Assembly: GCA_019347975.1 (NCBI GenBank)
Contig: JAHWKI010000002.1
Span: 1 to 43,679, forward strand
DNA from: Gemmatimonadota bacterium
GTDB lineage: Bacteria > Gemmatimonadota > Gemmatimonadetes > Longimicrobiales > RSA9
Length of the DNA: 43,679 nucleotides
Direction of reading: 5' to 3'
The notes below the pieces were generated by a model. That model did not search any database, had not been told where the DNA came from, and saw nothing but the letters and a program-made list of their open reading frames with translations. Of this stretch, positions 16,297 through 24,916 are shown one piece after another. A program made the position numbers and the translations under genes. Within the stretch, counting starts at the first letter, position 1. The number at the start of each line of letters is the position of its first letter.

Positions 16297-17781
16297 TCAG
16301 GTAGCCACGAACTCCTGGTAATGGGCATAGCGCTCGAGGACGAGGGCGACGTAGGTCACGGGCTCGAGTCCGCGGCAGAAGCCGTACTCGACGACGGGGT
16401 CCGTGTAAACGTCCTTCTTCGACTTCTGGAGAAGCCAGTAGGCGACGTCGTCCCATCGATCGGGGTCGTCGCCGTTCTTTTCGGCGAGGCGGCGGGCATC
16501 GGAGACGTGGCCGAAGCCGGCGTTGTAGGAGGCGAGGATGAAGCGGAGCCGCTGCTCGGGGTCGGCGATCTCGTTCTCCCACAGTGCGGAGAGCCACTCG
16601 AGGTAGCGAACGGCGCCGGCGACGTTCTGCTCGGGGTCGTAGGCGTCGGCGACGTTGACCTCGCGGGCGGTGGCGGGCATGAGCTGGAGGAGTCCCATGG
16701 CGCCGGCCCAGGAGCGGGCGCGGGGCTGGAACTTGGACTCCTGGAAGGTCTGGGAGGCGAGGAGGCGCCAGTCCCAACCGATGGCGGGGGCGTGCTGGCG
16801 CAGGAGGTCGTCGTACTCGGAGAGACGTCCGGTTTCGGACGTGAGGTATTCGCTCTCGATGCGCTCATCGATCCCGGCGCGATCGCGGAAGTACTTGTCG
16901 TAGAGGGCCTGGAGCTCGCCGGTCTCCCGCGCCCGCTCGATGTAGGAGTCGAGAGCCCGCTTGAGCTCGGGGGCGTTGTTTCGGACGGCGAGCGTGACGT
17001 CGTGAGTGGGGCCGAGGACCGGCGTGACGACCACGTTGGAGAAGTAGCTCTCCTTGAGGCGAGCGAGGTTCTCGGGCGAAACGGTGAACTGCACGCGACC
17101 CTGGGAGACGGAGCGGATGAGCTGCTCGTGGCTGGCGCTGTCCACCTCGACGACGTGGATGTCCTCGCCCAGGCTGTCGGAGAGCTCGATCAGGCGGTCT
17201 TCGTAGAAGGTGCGATCCGGCATGTGGACCTCGCGTCCGGCGAGCTGGGACGGACGCTGGAGGAGGCGAGCCCGGACGTTGAGGGGAGCCGGGTCGCCGG
17301 CCTCGGGAGCGTCGTCTGCGGCGGAGCCCGGCTCGGGGAGCAGGGTGTCGACGGCCTGAGGGAGGTCGGCGCTCTCGGGCGGCGCGCCCTGCTGGACGAG
17401 CATGGCGCGGGTCTGATAGAGCGGCTCCGTATAGGCCACGTGGGGGCTGTCGCGCCGGGTGGGGACGATGCGTGCGGCGGCGACGTCGCCATCGCCGTCG
17501 TTGAGGCGGTGGAGAACCCGGTCGCGATCGCGGGCGATCACCGTCCGCAGCTCCAGCCCGGCATCCTCGGCGAAAGCGCGGAGGAGGTCGTACTCGAACC
17601 CCATGGGCTCGCCGCGGTAGAGGAAGTAGCTGGTGGAGTTGAAGGTCACCAGGGCGGTAAGGGTGTCCATGTCCGCGATCTGCTGGAGATCGCGCTCGAC
17701 GGGCGGCCCGGGGTCGTCCCCGCCGCAGGCCGCAGTCGCCGACGTGAGGATCAGGAGCAGGGTGGGGACATAACGTCGCAT
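16297..17781 (-). CDS. mltF: MltF-like lytic murein transglycosylase lipoprotein
   Basis: 494 residues from the ATG at 17781. It has a lipoprotein signal with lipid Cys19 (TAAC), then a bacterial solute-binding type 3 domain (about 35-300: GEPMGFEYDLLRAFAEDAGL; ... FTVSPENLARLKESY), then a C-terminal SLT lysozyme-like domain with catalytic Glu348 in TFQESKF, GAMGLLQLMPATA and ILASYNAGFGHV. This is the architecture of MltF, which cleaves peptidoglycan glycan strands and has a regulatory solute-binding half. The solute-binding part holds an Ala/Pro/Asp-rich insertion (about 145-170). The start is supported by an AAGGA Shine-Dalgarno; the longer open frame upstream reads antisense through the DUF892 gene. 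Confidence 0.9.
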   Translation of the reverse strand: MRRYVPTLLLILTSATAACGGDDPGPPVERDLQQIADMDTLTALVTFNSTSYFLYRGEPMGFEYDLLRAFAEDAGLELRTVIARDRDRVLHRLNDGDGDVAAARIVPTRRDSPHVAYTEPLYQTRAMLVQQGAPPESADLPQAVDTLLPEPGSAADDAPEAGDPAPLNVRARLLQRPSQLAGREVHMPDRTFYEDRLIELSDSLGEDIHVVEVDSASHEQLIRSVSQGRVQFTVSPENLARLKESYFSNVVVTPVLGPTHDVTLAVRNNAPELKRALDSYIERARETGELQALYDKYFRDRAGIDERIESEYLTSETGRLSEYDDLLRQHAPAIGWDWRLLASQTFQESKFQPRARSWAGAMGLLQLMPATAREVNVADAYDPEQNVAGAVRYLEWLSALWENEIADPEQRLRFILASYNAGFGHVSDARRLAEKNGDDPDRWDDVAYWLLQKSKKDVYTDPVVEYGFCRGLEPVTYVALVLERYAHYQEFVAT

Positions 17782-17885
17782 GGCATCCTTCGAAACGGTT
17801 CGCGGTCGTCGGGGCGTATGCGCGCAGGTTGCGTTCCGGCGGGCCGGTGAGTGGAGGAACGGTGATTGCACGGAGCGAGGGTACC

Positions 17886-17913
17886 CGCCGCGGGGCGCAG
17901 CCCGCGGCGTTTT
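17886..17913 (+). terminator. Terminator-like hairpin in the leader of the DUF892 gene
   Basis: CGCCGCGGG (17886-17894), a six-base loop, CCCGCGGCG (17901-17909), then TTTT. It reads as a 9-bp, all-GC intrinsic terminator on the plus strand, ending 28 bases before the ATG at 17942. No plus-strand gene lies just upstream to need it (mltF diverges), so an attenuator or structured leader is more likely. The short T-tract makes strong termination uncertain. Confidence 0.5.
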
Positions 17914-17941
17914 GCGTTCACCCACCGAACGGAGGACTCGT

Positions 17942-18436
17942 ATGGACATCGACACGATGAAGGAGCTCTTCATCCACGAGCTCAAGGACCTGCACGATGC
18001 CGAGAACCAGATCCTGAAGGCGCTGCCGAAGATGGCGAAGAAGGCGACGCACGATGAGCTGAAGACCGCGTTCCAGGAGCACGTGCGCCAGACGGAGGAG
18101 CACGTGCGGCGGCTGGAGCAGGTGCTGGACGATCTGGGGGAGAAGCCGGGTGGCGTGAAATGCAAGGGGATCCGGGGCATCATCGCCGAGGGCGAGGAAT
18201 CCATGAAGGATGTGGATGATGACGAGGTTCGCGATGCGGCGATGATCGGTGCCGCGCAGCGGGTGGAGCACTACGAGATCGCCGGCTACGGCACCGCCCG
18301 GACGTACGCGCGGATGCTCGGAAACGAGAACGCCGCTCGCGTGCTCCAGAACACGCTGGACGAGGAGGGCGAGACGGACAAGCGGCTGACGCGGCTGGCC
18401 GAGGCCCGGGTGAACCCGGACGCGCTGCGGACGTAG
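17942..18436 (+). CDS. Ferritin-like DUF892 (YciE/YciF) protein
   Basis: A 164-residue four-helix protein of the DUF892 family. The opening LFIHELKDLHDAENQILKALPKMA and the later RVEHYEIAGYGTARTYA are family hallmarks carrying the Glu/His residues of the expected di-metal site. Members are induced by osmotic, oxidative or general stress. The Shine-Dalgarno GGAGG lies nine bases before the ATG. The odd feature is the terminator-like hairpin between any upstream promoter and the start codon. It is the only gene of its unit; the next gene is about 200 bases on. Confidence 0.92.
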   Translation: MDIDTMKELFIHELKDLHDAENQILKALPKMAKKATHDELKTAFQEHVRQTEEHVRRLEQVLDDLGEKPGGVKCKGIRGIIAEGEESMKDVDDDEVRDAAMIGAAQRVEHYEIAGYGTARTYARMLGNENAARVLQNTLDEEGETDKRLTRLAEARVNPDALRT

Positions 18437-18633
18437 AGTCGTACCTCTCCGGGCGGTTCAGGGCCGGGCTTCGCTGCTCGAGCCAGGCGCGTTTCGCGGG
18501 GGCTCCCGGTCGGGGGCTCCCGCGTCGTGCATGGGTGGAGAGGGTCGCTCGTTTCCGTCAGGGCGGAAGCCGTTGTAACGTTCCTCTCCTGGCGAGCGGG
18601 GCCAACGGGAACGCAAACGCTGGAGCATCGGAC

Positions 18634-19041
18634 GTGAAACAGCTGCTGACGGCAGTTCTGGTGGTGGGGCTCATCGGATGTGGGGCGACGGCGAGCTCCA
18701 CGCCGCGGGGGAGCGCGAACGAGATCACACGCGCGGAAATCGAGGCGGCGTCGGGGGTGACGACGGCCCAGGACATCGTGCAGCGCCTGAGGCCGCAGTG
18801 GCTCAGAGTCCGCGGCTCGGCCACGTTGGACAACTCGGCGCAGGAAGGAATCGTCGTCTACGTCGACGGAACGCGGTCCGGGCAGATCCAGATCGAGGCG
18901 GGCCGTGCGGCCGGCCCGAACCCGCTGGACGGAGTCGCGGCCAACGACGTGGAGCGGCTCATCTACTACAGCGCCAGCTCGGCGACGCAGCGGTTCGGGA
19001 CCGGCCACGCGCAGGGGGCGATCGAGGTGATCACGCGGTGA
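18634..19041 (+). CDS. Small lipoprotein with TonB-plug-like domain
   Basis: 135 residues from a GTG start (18634) preceded by GGAG. The lipoprotein signal is LLTAVLVVGLIGC (lipid Cys16). The mature part reads as a short alpha/beta domain that ends VERLIYYSASSATQRFGTGH followed by AQGAIEVITR. That ending resembles the N-terminal plug of TonB-dependent receptors (typically ...ATxRYGxxxxxGVIxIxTR), but no barrel follows. Free plug-like lipoproteins of this sort are common in Gemmatimonadota; their function is unknown. The longer frame upstream has no signal-like start. It is convergent with the S9 peptidase gene, 31 bases away. Confidence 0.75.
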   Translation: MKQLLTAVLVVGLIGCGATASSTPRGSANEITRAEIEAASGVTTAQDIVQRLRPQWLRVRGSATLDNSAQEGIVVYVDGTRSGQIQIEAGRAAGPNPLDGVAANDVERLIYYSASSATQRFGTGHAQGAIEVITR

Positions 19042-19072
19042 TCCTCCGGGCCCGCCGCGCGGAGGGCGCGGC

Positions 19073-21115
19073 TCAGGCGACGGGCTTCGCCTGGCCGCGC
19101 CTCTCGGGGGCGGTCCAGTGCTCGTTGCCGCGTACGTAGCGCTCGAACCAGCGGAGCTCCTCGACCAGCCGGGTGCGATGGTGGCGTGGCTCGCTGATTC
19201 CGTGACCCTCCCTCGGGAAGCGGATGAAGCGGGTGGGGACGCCGTGGTGGCGCAGGGCCACGTGGAAGTTCATGGACTGACCCATGGTGTCGGTCGAGTC
19301 CTCGTCGCCGTGGAAGAGGATGGTGGGCGTCCTGACCCGGTCCGCGTGCGTGTAGGCGCTCCGCTCGCGCCACAGCTCCGAGTTGCTCCACGGATCGCCG
19401 CCGAGGTACCAGCGGCTCACGTCGAAGTTGAACCCTACGCCGAACTCGCTGGGCCAATCGCTGACCATGGCGCCCAGGGAGGCGGCGCCGAAGCGGTCGG
19501 TGCGGGTGATGGTCCAGCCGCCCAGGATGCCACCGTAGCTCCACCCCTTCACGGCCAGGGAGTCGGGATGGGCGATCCCCCGCTGGATCATCGCATCCAC
19601 GCCGGTCATCAGGTCCTGGTAGTCGCCGCCCCCGATGTCGTTCATGTTGCCCCGCAGGAGCGCGTCGCCGTACCCGGAGGAGCCCCGCACGTTGGGCTGG
19701 AGGACCGCGTAGCCCTGGGCTGCGAGGATCTGCGCATCGGCATCGAATCCGCGGGCGAACACGCCTGCGGGCCCTCCATGGATCTCGAGGATGAGCGCGC
19801 CCCGCGACGCGGCGCGAGCGGTGGGGCGGTAGAGCAGCCCCTCGATCTGCGTCCCGTCCTCGCTGGTCCACGTGACGGTCTCGGGCCTCGAGAGCGCGAG
19901 CGCCCGGATGTCGGCGTGAACGTCGGTGATAGCGGTCCGCACGATCCCGTCCTCGAACCGGCCGGTGAAGACCTCGCCGGGGGAGGTGGGGTCCGAATGG
20001 GTGAACGCGACCATGCCGTGGTCCCGGGACCAGGATGGGGAGGAGACGGTCCCATCCCAGTCGCTCATCTTCCGCACGCGTCCATTGCGCAGGTCCAGGC
20101 GGTAGAAGGACGCGACGGTGCGATCGAGGGCGACGAAGTCGAGGTAGCGGCCGTCCGGGGTGAACGCCTCGCCCCGGACCGCCAGCGTCGATTCCGGGAT
20201 GAGCTGGCGGACGGCGCCATCGGCGAGGGACATGAGGTAGAGATTGCCCTGGTCCAGCTCCCAGGTCTCGAGCGAGGGGGCGGTGAACAGGAGCGCGCGT
20301 CCGTCGGGCGTCCACTGGAGCCCCGACTCGGGCGCCTCGTTGGACGTGAGGGTCCGGATCTCGCCGCCCTCCAGCGGGACGACTGCGATCTCGGAGCGGT
20401 GCCCATCGTTGCGGTGGTTCTCGGTCCGATAGGTGAACGCGACCTGGCCGCCATCCGGCGATACGGCGAAGTCGCCGATCAGCCGGTCGCCGGAGGTGAC
20501 CGGACGCGCGTCGGCGTCATCGAAGTCGACGGGGGCCCACCAGAGGTTGGTGTAGCTCCCGCGGGTCTGGCCGTTCGGCCCCTCGTTGACGAACACCGCG
20601 TCGTCGCCGTCCTTGCGGGCGTCGCGCACGGTCTTGGGGACCGTGTCCTCGGCGAGGAAGACCAGGCGACGGGAGTCGGGGGTCCATTCGTAACGCCGGA
20701 CCGCGGAGGCGTGGCGCGTCAGCTGCCGGGCCTCGCCGCCGTCCGTCCGGATCAGCCAGATCTGCCGCCCTTCACCCCCTGGTCCGCCATCCTCCTCGCT
20801 CCGGGCGGAGCGGAGGAAGGCCACCCAACGCCCGTCGGGCGACCAGGCGGCCGAGCCGTCCCCCTCCGCGGAGGTGAAGGGGCGCGCGTCGCTGCCGTCC
20901 GCGCCCGCGATCCAGAGGCGGGAGTCGCGCTCGTTGTCCTTCCAGTCCAGCTCGGAACGGGTGAAGAGGACGCGGCCACCGTCCGGGCTGATCCGCGGGG
21001 ATCCGACAGAGCCCATGTCGACGGCGTGGTCGATGGTGAAGCCGCTCTGAGCCGAGGCCGGCGCGAGGTCGATGCCGACGGCGGCGAGGGCCAGTACGAA
21101 CGCGGCAGAACGCAT
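19073..21115 (-). CDS. S9 family prolyl oligopeptidase-like peptidase, exported
   Basis: 680 residues with signal peptide (AFVLALAAVGIDLAPASAQS). The N-terminal 400 residues form a WD40-like/TolB-like beta-propeller with repeated PDGxxxxF units (ISPDGGRVLFTRSELDWK, WSPDGRWVAFLRS, VSPDGGQVAFTYR). The C-terminal alpha/beta hydrolase carries the triad Ser526 in GWSYGG, Asp606 in HGDED and His638 in EGHG. Members of this group (DPP IV / acylaminoacyl peptidase-like) trim peptides in the periplasm. I placed the start at 21115 because the signal peptide begins there. Confidence 0.93.
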   Translation of the reverse strand: MRSAAFVLALAAVGIDLAPASAQSGFTIDHAVDMGSVGSPRISPDGGRVLFTRSELDWKDNERDSRLWIAGADGSDARPFTSAEGDGSAAWSPDGRWVAFLRSARSEEDGGPGGEGRQIWLIRTDGGEARQLTRHASAVRRYEWTPDSRRLVFLAEDTVPKTVRDARKDGDDAVFVNEGPNGQTRGSYTNLWWAPVDFDDADARPVTSGDRLIGDFAVSPDGGQVAFTYRTENHRNDGHRSEIAVVPLEGGEIRTLTSNEAPESGLQWTPDGRALLFTAPSLETWELDQGNLYLMSLADGAVRQLIPESTLAVRGEAFTPDGRYLDFVALDRTVASFYRLDLRNGRVRKMSDWDGTVSSPSWSRDHGMVAFTHSDPTSPGEVFTGRFEDGIVRTAITDVHADIRALALSRPETVTWTSEDGTQIEGLLYRPTARAASRGALILEIHGGPAGVFARGFDADAQILAAQGYAVLQPNVRGSSGYGDALLRGNMNDIGGGDYQDLMTGVDAMIQRGIAHPDSLAVKGWSYGGILGGWTITRTDRFGAASLGAMVSDWPSEFGVGFNFDVSRWYLGGDPWSNSELWRERSAYTHADRVRTPTILFHGDEDSTDTMGQSMNFHVALRHHGVPTRFIRFPREGHGISEPRHHRTRLVEELRWFERYVRGNEHWTAPERRGQAKPVA

Positions 21116-21222
21116 CGGGTGTCCGTTGACGGGGATCGTTCGACGTTGTGAGGTCAATATGGGGAAGGCGCGGCGTCCAGGGGAGAGCCGGCGCCGGCCG
21201 TGTGTGCTAACCTGGGGAGGAC

Positions 21223-22179
21223 ATGCTCGACCTGAGGACGGCCCTGCTCTGCTGCGGAGTGCTGGCGGCCGGCGGGTGCGCCTCGCTGCCGCCCCCTCCA
21301 CCGCCGCCGCTGGCGCTGGAGATCCAGCGCGACCTCGCCTACCTGGCGAGCCCCGCGAGGGAAGGGCGGCAGATCGGGTCCGCCGGACGCGACTCGGCCG
21401 CTGCCTGGATCGCGCGACGGTTCGACGAGGCCGGGGCGCGCCCCGTGTTCGCTGAACCGTGCATGGCGCGCCACCCCTGCCCGCCCGGGCGCTGGGGCGA
21501 CGCGTTCCAGCTCCCGGAATGGGCGGTCGGCGGGACCGGCGTGAACGTGGCGGCGCGGGTGGAGGGGAGGGATCCAGCGTTGCGGCGCCACGTCGTCGTG
21601 GTCGGCGCTCACTACGACCATATCGGCCGACTGAGCCAGTACTCCCGCGACCCGGCGACGCCGGGGCTCCGGCCCGGCGCGGACGACAACGCGTCGGGGA
21701 CGGCCGCGCTGCTGGAGCTGGCGCGGCGCGTGGCCGCCCGGCCCGCGCCGATGACGGTCCTGTTCGTGGCGTTCGACGCCGAGGAGCTGGGGCTCTTCGG
21801 CTCCCGCCATTTCCTGAGCGACCCGCCGGTCCCCGCGGAGCGGATGGCCGCCATGCTCAACTTCGACATGGTGGGCCGGATGCGGACCGGGCGGCTGACG
21901 GTGCGGAACGTCGGCAGCGCGACGTGGTGGCGCGACGCCGTGGAGCGCGCGAACACCGACAGCCTGCGGATCGATCTGCAGCGCGGCGGCGGGTCATCGG
22001 ACCACGTGAGCTTCCGTGAGGCGAGGATCCCCGCGATCCATTTCTATACCGGCACCCACGCCGACTACCACCGGCGGTCGGATCGTGAGGAGCACATCAA
22101 CTACCTGGGCATCCTCAGGGTCGTGGACCTGGCGGAGCGGGTGCTCCGGGACATGCCGCCGCCGGGGCCGTCGTCCTGA
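21223..22179 (+). CDS. M28 family metallopeptidase, lipoprotein
   Basis: 318 residues: lipoprotein signal (LAAGGCAS, lipid Cys19), a Pro-rich linker, then an M28 aminopeptidase-like zinc domain. Ligand motifs are in order: GAHYDHIG with His130, GADDNASG with the bridging Asp (154/155), the Glu-Glu pair in FDAEELGLFGSRHF, NFDMVGR, and a final His in GTHADYH. This complete set suggests an active two-zinc aminopeptidase. A strong Shine-Dalgarno GGGGAGG lies just before the ATG. It lies divergently from the S9 peptidase, so the two periplasmic peptidases share a control region. Confidence 0.93.
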   Translation: MLDLRTALLCCGVLAAGGCASLPPPPPPPLALEIQRDLAYLASPAREGRQIGSAGRDSAAAWIARRFDEAGARPVFAEPCMARHPCPPGRWGDAFQLPEWAVGGTGVNVAARVEGRDPALRRHVVVVGAHYDHIGRLSQYSRDPATPGLRPGADDNASGTAALLELARRVAARPAPMTVLFVAFDAEELGLFGSRHFLSDPPVPAERMAAMLNFDMVGRMRTGRLTVRNVGSATWWRDAVERANTDSLRIDLQRGGGSSDHVSFREARIPAIHFYTGTHADYHRRSDREEHINYLGILRVVDLAERVLRDMPPPGPSS

Positions 22180-22228
22180 CATGCGGCGCGGGCGGCGAAC
22201 CCCCTCCGTTCCACGGCGTATCACCTGC

Positions 22229-23404
22229 ATGCTGAAGCACGCCGCCCTGGCCCTACTGGCCGTGTCCTCCGCCGCGACCGCACCGGTTTCCGCCCAGCTC
22301 GGCACCCCGGTCGACGGGGCGACCCCGCCGGGGATCGATCTTCGTGACGCGGTCATCGCGGAGTTCGTCGCGGGCCTCGCGGCCGACGCGGCGGCGGACT
22401 CGGCAGGATCGCTCGGCGCGGCGCTCGTGGTGGGCGACAGCGTCGCATGGGCTGGTGCGTTCGGCCTCGCGGACCGTGAGAACGGGAGATCGGCCACCGT
22501 CGAGACGCTGTACCGCGTCGGCTCCATCACGAAGGTGCTGACGGCGGCCACGGCGCTGCGGCTGGCGGAAAAGGGCGTGATCGAGCTGGATGAGCCAGTC
22601 GCGGTATGGGTGCCGGAGATCGTCAGCCTGGCCGGCCTCCAGACGACGGACCGGCCGATCACGCTCCGGGACCTGGCCAGCCACACCGCCGGACTCGAGC
22701 GGGAACCCTCGTCCTCGCTCGCGGCACGGGGGCACCGGGCCGGATGGAAGCGGAAGACGCTGGCGAGCATCCCGCTGACGGAGCTCCGTTCCTCGCCCGG
22801 GAGCGCGTACACGTACTCCAACGTCGGGTACGCGATCCTGGGGCTGGCGGTGGAGCGCGCCGGCGGGCGGAGCTTCGAGGGGCTGGTCGCCCGGGAGGTG
22901 CTGGAGACCCTCGGGATGCGCAGCTCCTTCTTCGCCGTCCCGCGTCGCGAGCGGCACCGTCTGGCCGCGGGGTACGTCAATCTGGAGGATGGGACCGCGG
23001 ATCCCCGCGTCCCCCGGGCCGAGCACCGCGGGCGCGGCTACAAGGTCCCGAGCGAGGGGCTGTACTCGACGGTGGGCGACCTGGCGCGGCTGGTCATGGC
23101 CCTCTCCGGCGCCCTGGGGGACACGCTCCTCGACGACGACGCGCGCGCCGCCATGCTCACCGCCCCGGCCTTGCAGGGCGACGACCGCACCGGCTACGGC
23201 CTGGGGCTCCAGCTCACCCGCATCGGCGGCACCCTCCTGGCCGGCCACAGCGGGACGACCGCCGGCTATACGTCGTACCTCGTCTTCGATCCCGCTACCC
23301 GGGTCGGGGTCGTGATCCTGCGAAGCTACAACCGCGGCGCGACGAACCTGGGTGCGGCAGCGCAGCGGGTGGTGATGGAGCTGGGGGCGGCAGCGTTGCA
23401 TTGA
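22229..23404 (+). CDS. Beta-lactamase-fold serine hydrolase (class C/EstB-like), exported
   Basis: 391 residues from the ATG at 22229 (signal peptide ALALLAVSSAATAPVSAQ). A second ATG at 22181 would add 16 basic residues. The penicillin-binding/beta-lactamase fold motifs are present: SxxK as SITK (Ser99, Lys102), YxN as YSN, and the third-strand motif as HSGTT. Such proteins are DD-peptidases, esterases or peptidases rather than true resistance beta-lactamases; the sequence does not decide. It follows the M28 gene by about 50 bases on the same strand and may be co-transcribed. Confidence 0.9.
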   Translation: MLKHAALALLAVSSAATAPVSAQLGTPVDGATPPGIDLRDAVIAEFVAGLAADAAADSAGSLGAALVVGDSVAWAGAFGLADRENGRSATVETLYRVGSITKVLTAATALRLAEKGVIELDEPVAVWVPEIVSLAGLQTTDRPITLRDLASHTAGLEREPSSSLAARGHRAGWKRKTLASIPLTELRSSPGSAYTYSNVGYAILGLAVERAGGRSFEGLVAREVLETLGMRSSFFAVPRRERHRLAAGYVNLEDGTADPRVPRAEHRGRGYKVPSEGLYSTVGDLARLVMALSGALGDTLLDDDARAAMLTAPALQGDDRTGYGLGLQLTRIGGTLLAGHSGTTAGYTSYLVFDPATRVGVVILRSYNRGATNLGAAAQRVVMELGAAALH

Positions 23405-23705
23405 GCACGGCACACGGCGGCCGCATATTCTGGCGTTCGCCGCGCTCGTCGGACCCAGCCCCCACAGCCACGAAGGAGAGCCGATGCGGAACGGGATTAC
23501 GAAGGATCCGGAGGTCGCGCTCTCCGGGAGTGGTTCGAGGGAGGCTCAGGGTGTGATCGTGACCGGGGTCACGGGTCGATGACAGGCGAGACGCCCGGGT
23601 GACGACGCGCGCGGCGCCCACGCTCCTCCCCCTTTCCGTGGAGCTCATGGAGCGGTGGCTCTTCGCGTTCGACATGCCGCGCGGTCTGGTCCGGGGCTCG
23701 GAGCG
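23405..23705. other. 301-base stretch with two tiny ORFs, no recognisable gene
   Basis: Between the serine hydrolase and the GNAT gene. It holds two small open frames (23484-23582 and 23599-23709, listed separately) and a short inverted repeat, GTGACC-GG-GGTCAC (23559-23572). No terminator with a T-tract is seen after the hydrolase gene. The mixture suggests a decayed or rearranged spot. Confidence 0.5.
23484..23582 (+). CDS. Possible 32-residue peptide or gene remnant
   Basis: An ATG preceded by a very good Shine-Dalgarno (GAAGGAGAG) opens a 32-residue frame, MRNGITKDPEVALSGSGS and onward, ending in TGVTGR. It has no signal peptide or known motif. The strength of the ribosome site against the shortness of the frame suggests either a real small peptide or the preserved start of a decayed gene. 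Confidence 0.3.
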   Translation: MRNGITKDPEVALSGSGSREAQGVIVTGVTGR

Positions 23706-23709
23706 GTGA
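23599..23709 (+). CDS. Possible 36-residue ORF overlapping the GNAT start
   Basis: A GTG-started frame ending LMERWLFAFDMPRGLVRGSE-R whose stop overlaps the GNAT GTG start by four bases (GTGA). The overlap is what translational coupling would look like, and the last 20 residues look protein-like. There is no clear Shine-Dalgarno and no recognised family; it may be the tail of a lost gene. Confidence 0.22.
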   Translation: MTTRAAPTLLPLSVELMERWLFAFDMPRGLVRGSER

Positions 23710-24317
23710 GCACGCCGACTTCGCAGGACTTCAGCCGTGGTCTCCCGCCGCTCGAGACCGATCGGCTTCGACTTCGGCAGCTCGCTGGTCCGGACGTGCC
23801 CGGGCTGTTCGAGATCTTTTCGGATCCCGAGGTGATGAAGTTCTGGAGCAGTGAGCCGCTCCCCGACATGGGCGCGGCGCACGCGCTGCTCGCGGAGATC
23901 GACGACGGACGCGCCGACGGGAGCCTGTTGCAGTGGGGGATCGCGACGAAGGAGGACGACCGCATCGTGGGGACGACGACGCTCGCGTCCTGGGACCGGA
24001 CGCACCGGCGGGCCGAGCTGGGGTTCGCCGTCGGGCGCGGCTGCTGGGGCAGGGGATTCGGGATCGAGGCAGTGAGGCGGATCGTGCGGTTCGCGTTCGA
24101 GGAGCTGGACCTGCACCGGCTCGAAGCGGATGCGGATCCGCGGAACGAAGCGTCGATCAGGATCCTCAAGAAGGTAGGATTCACGGAGGAAGGGTTCCTC
24201 CGCGAGCGGTATCTGCTCGGGGGTGAGCCCCAGGACGCCGTATTCCTGGGACTGCTCCGCTCGGAGTGGAACCAGAGGCTGGAACCATGGACGCGGACGC
24301 CGCCACCGACGAGCTGA
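23706..24317 (+). CDS. GNAT family N-acetyltransferase (RimJ/RimL-like)
   Basis: 203 residues from GTG at 23706, preceded by GGAG-like sequence. It has the typical RimJ/RimL-type start LETDRLRLRQLAGPDVPGLF, then ELGFAVGRGCWGRGFGIEAV carrying the acetyl-CoA pyrophosphate loop (R/Q-x-x-G-x-G/A in the variant RGCWGRGFG), and HRLEADADPRNEASIRILKK before GFTEEG. It probably acetylates an N-terminal amine or a small molecule. It sits in a stretch of small accessory genes and remnants, with a possible coupled ORF just before it. Confidence 0.9.
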   Translation: MSTPTSQDFSRGLPPLETDRLRLRQLAGPDVPGLFEIFSDPEVMKFWSSEPLPDMGAAHALLAEIDDGRADGSLLQWGIATKEDDRIVGTTTLASWDRTHRRAELGFAVGRGCWGRGFGIEAVRRIVRFAFEELDLHRLEADADPRNEASIRILKKVGFTEEGFLRERYLLGGEPQDAVFLGLLRSEWNQRLEPWTRTPPPTS

Positions 24318-24474
24318 CGGCCTCCTCGAGCACCTGGAGCGCTACCGCGCGGTGACGCTGCAGGTGCTGGATCACGGGGTCGGCGACGACCTCGCGTTTG
24401 GGGGGCTCGAGAACGTGAAGGCGCGCGAGGACCTGGGCGGATTCCGAAGACGCCGGAATGGACAGCATGCGTGA
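24287..24474 (+). pseudogene. Frameshifted, truncated DinB-family remnant
   Basis: An ATG at 24287, inside the end of the GNAT gene, begins MDADAATDELT. The protein-like continuation is in the neighbouring frame: GLLEHLERYRAVTLQVLDH, then GVGDDLAF, closely like the first helix of DinB-family proteins. One lost base around 24318 would explain the switch. After about 45 residues the similarity is lost and the frame stops at 24474, inside the next gene. An intact DinB gene lies 550 bases downstream. Confidence 0.45.
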
Positions 24475-24916
24475 CTGGTCGAAGCTGAAGTGGCTCCACC
24501 TGGTCGTCGGGGTCTTCGTCCTGCTGGCATTCCTCGGTACCGGACAGTTCATGGATCGCCGGCTCGATCACCTGGTGGGCATGCCCGATGCTCCCCGCGC
24601 GCTGTACCGCTCCAGCCACATCTACATCCTCTTTTCGGGGCTCCTGAACCTGGTCCTGGGGACGTACGTCACCCCGTCCGGCTCGCCCGTCGGACGGCTG
24701 GTCCAGTACCTCGGATCGGCGCTGCTGCTGGCCCCAGCCGGGCTGTTCCTGTACGGGTTCTTCGTGGAGACGCCGCTCGCGCTCATCGAGCGGCCGATGA
24801 TCCGGAGGGGGATCTACTGGTCGCTCTACGGAGCCCTCCTCCACGGGGTGGCGGGGCTGGCCGTCCGCGAGGCACGGCCGGAGCCGGTGCACTCGAAGGA
24901 GGAAGTGTCGACATGA
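24458..24916 (+). CDS. Four-helix membrane protein of unknown function
   Basis: 152 residues with four hydrophobic segments (about 12-30, 50-70, 83-103, 115-135), short loops and a charged C-terminus. I do not recognise a family; the spacing resembles small DUF-type inner-membrane proteins. ATGs at 24458 and 24467 are both possible, and neither has a clear Shine-Dalgarno. Its stop overlaps an ATG (ATGA, 24913-24916) that is in frame with the following DinB gene. Confidence 0.75.
   Translation: MDSMRDWSKLKWLHLVVGVFVLLAFLGTGQFMDRRLDHLVGMPDAPRALYRSSHIYILFSGLLNLVLGTYVTPSGSPVGRLVQYLGSALLLAPAGLFLYGFFVETPLALIERPMIRRGIYWSLYGALLHGVAGLAVREARPEPVHSKEEVST

Noticed and set aside
22229-23404. Serine hydrolase as an antibiotic-resistance beta-lactamase
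   Set aside because: SxxK, YxN and HSG-type motifs are shared by DD-peptidases and esterases; nothing points to resistance.
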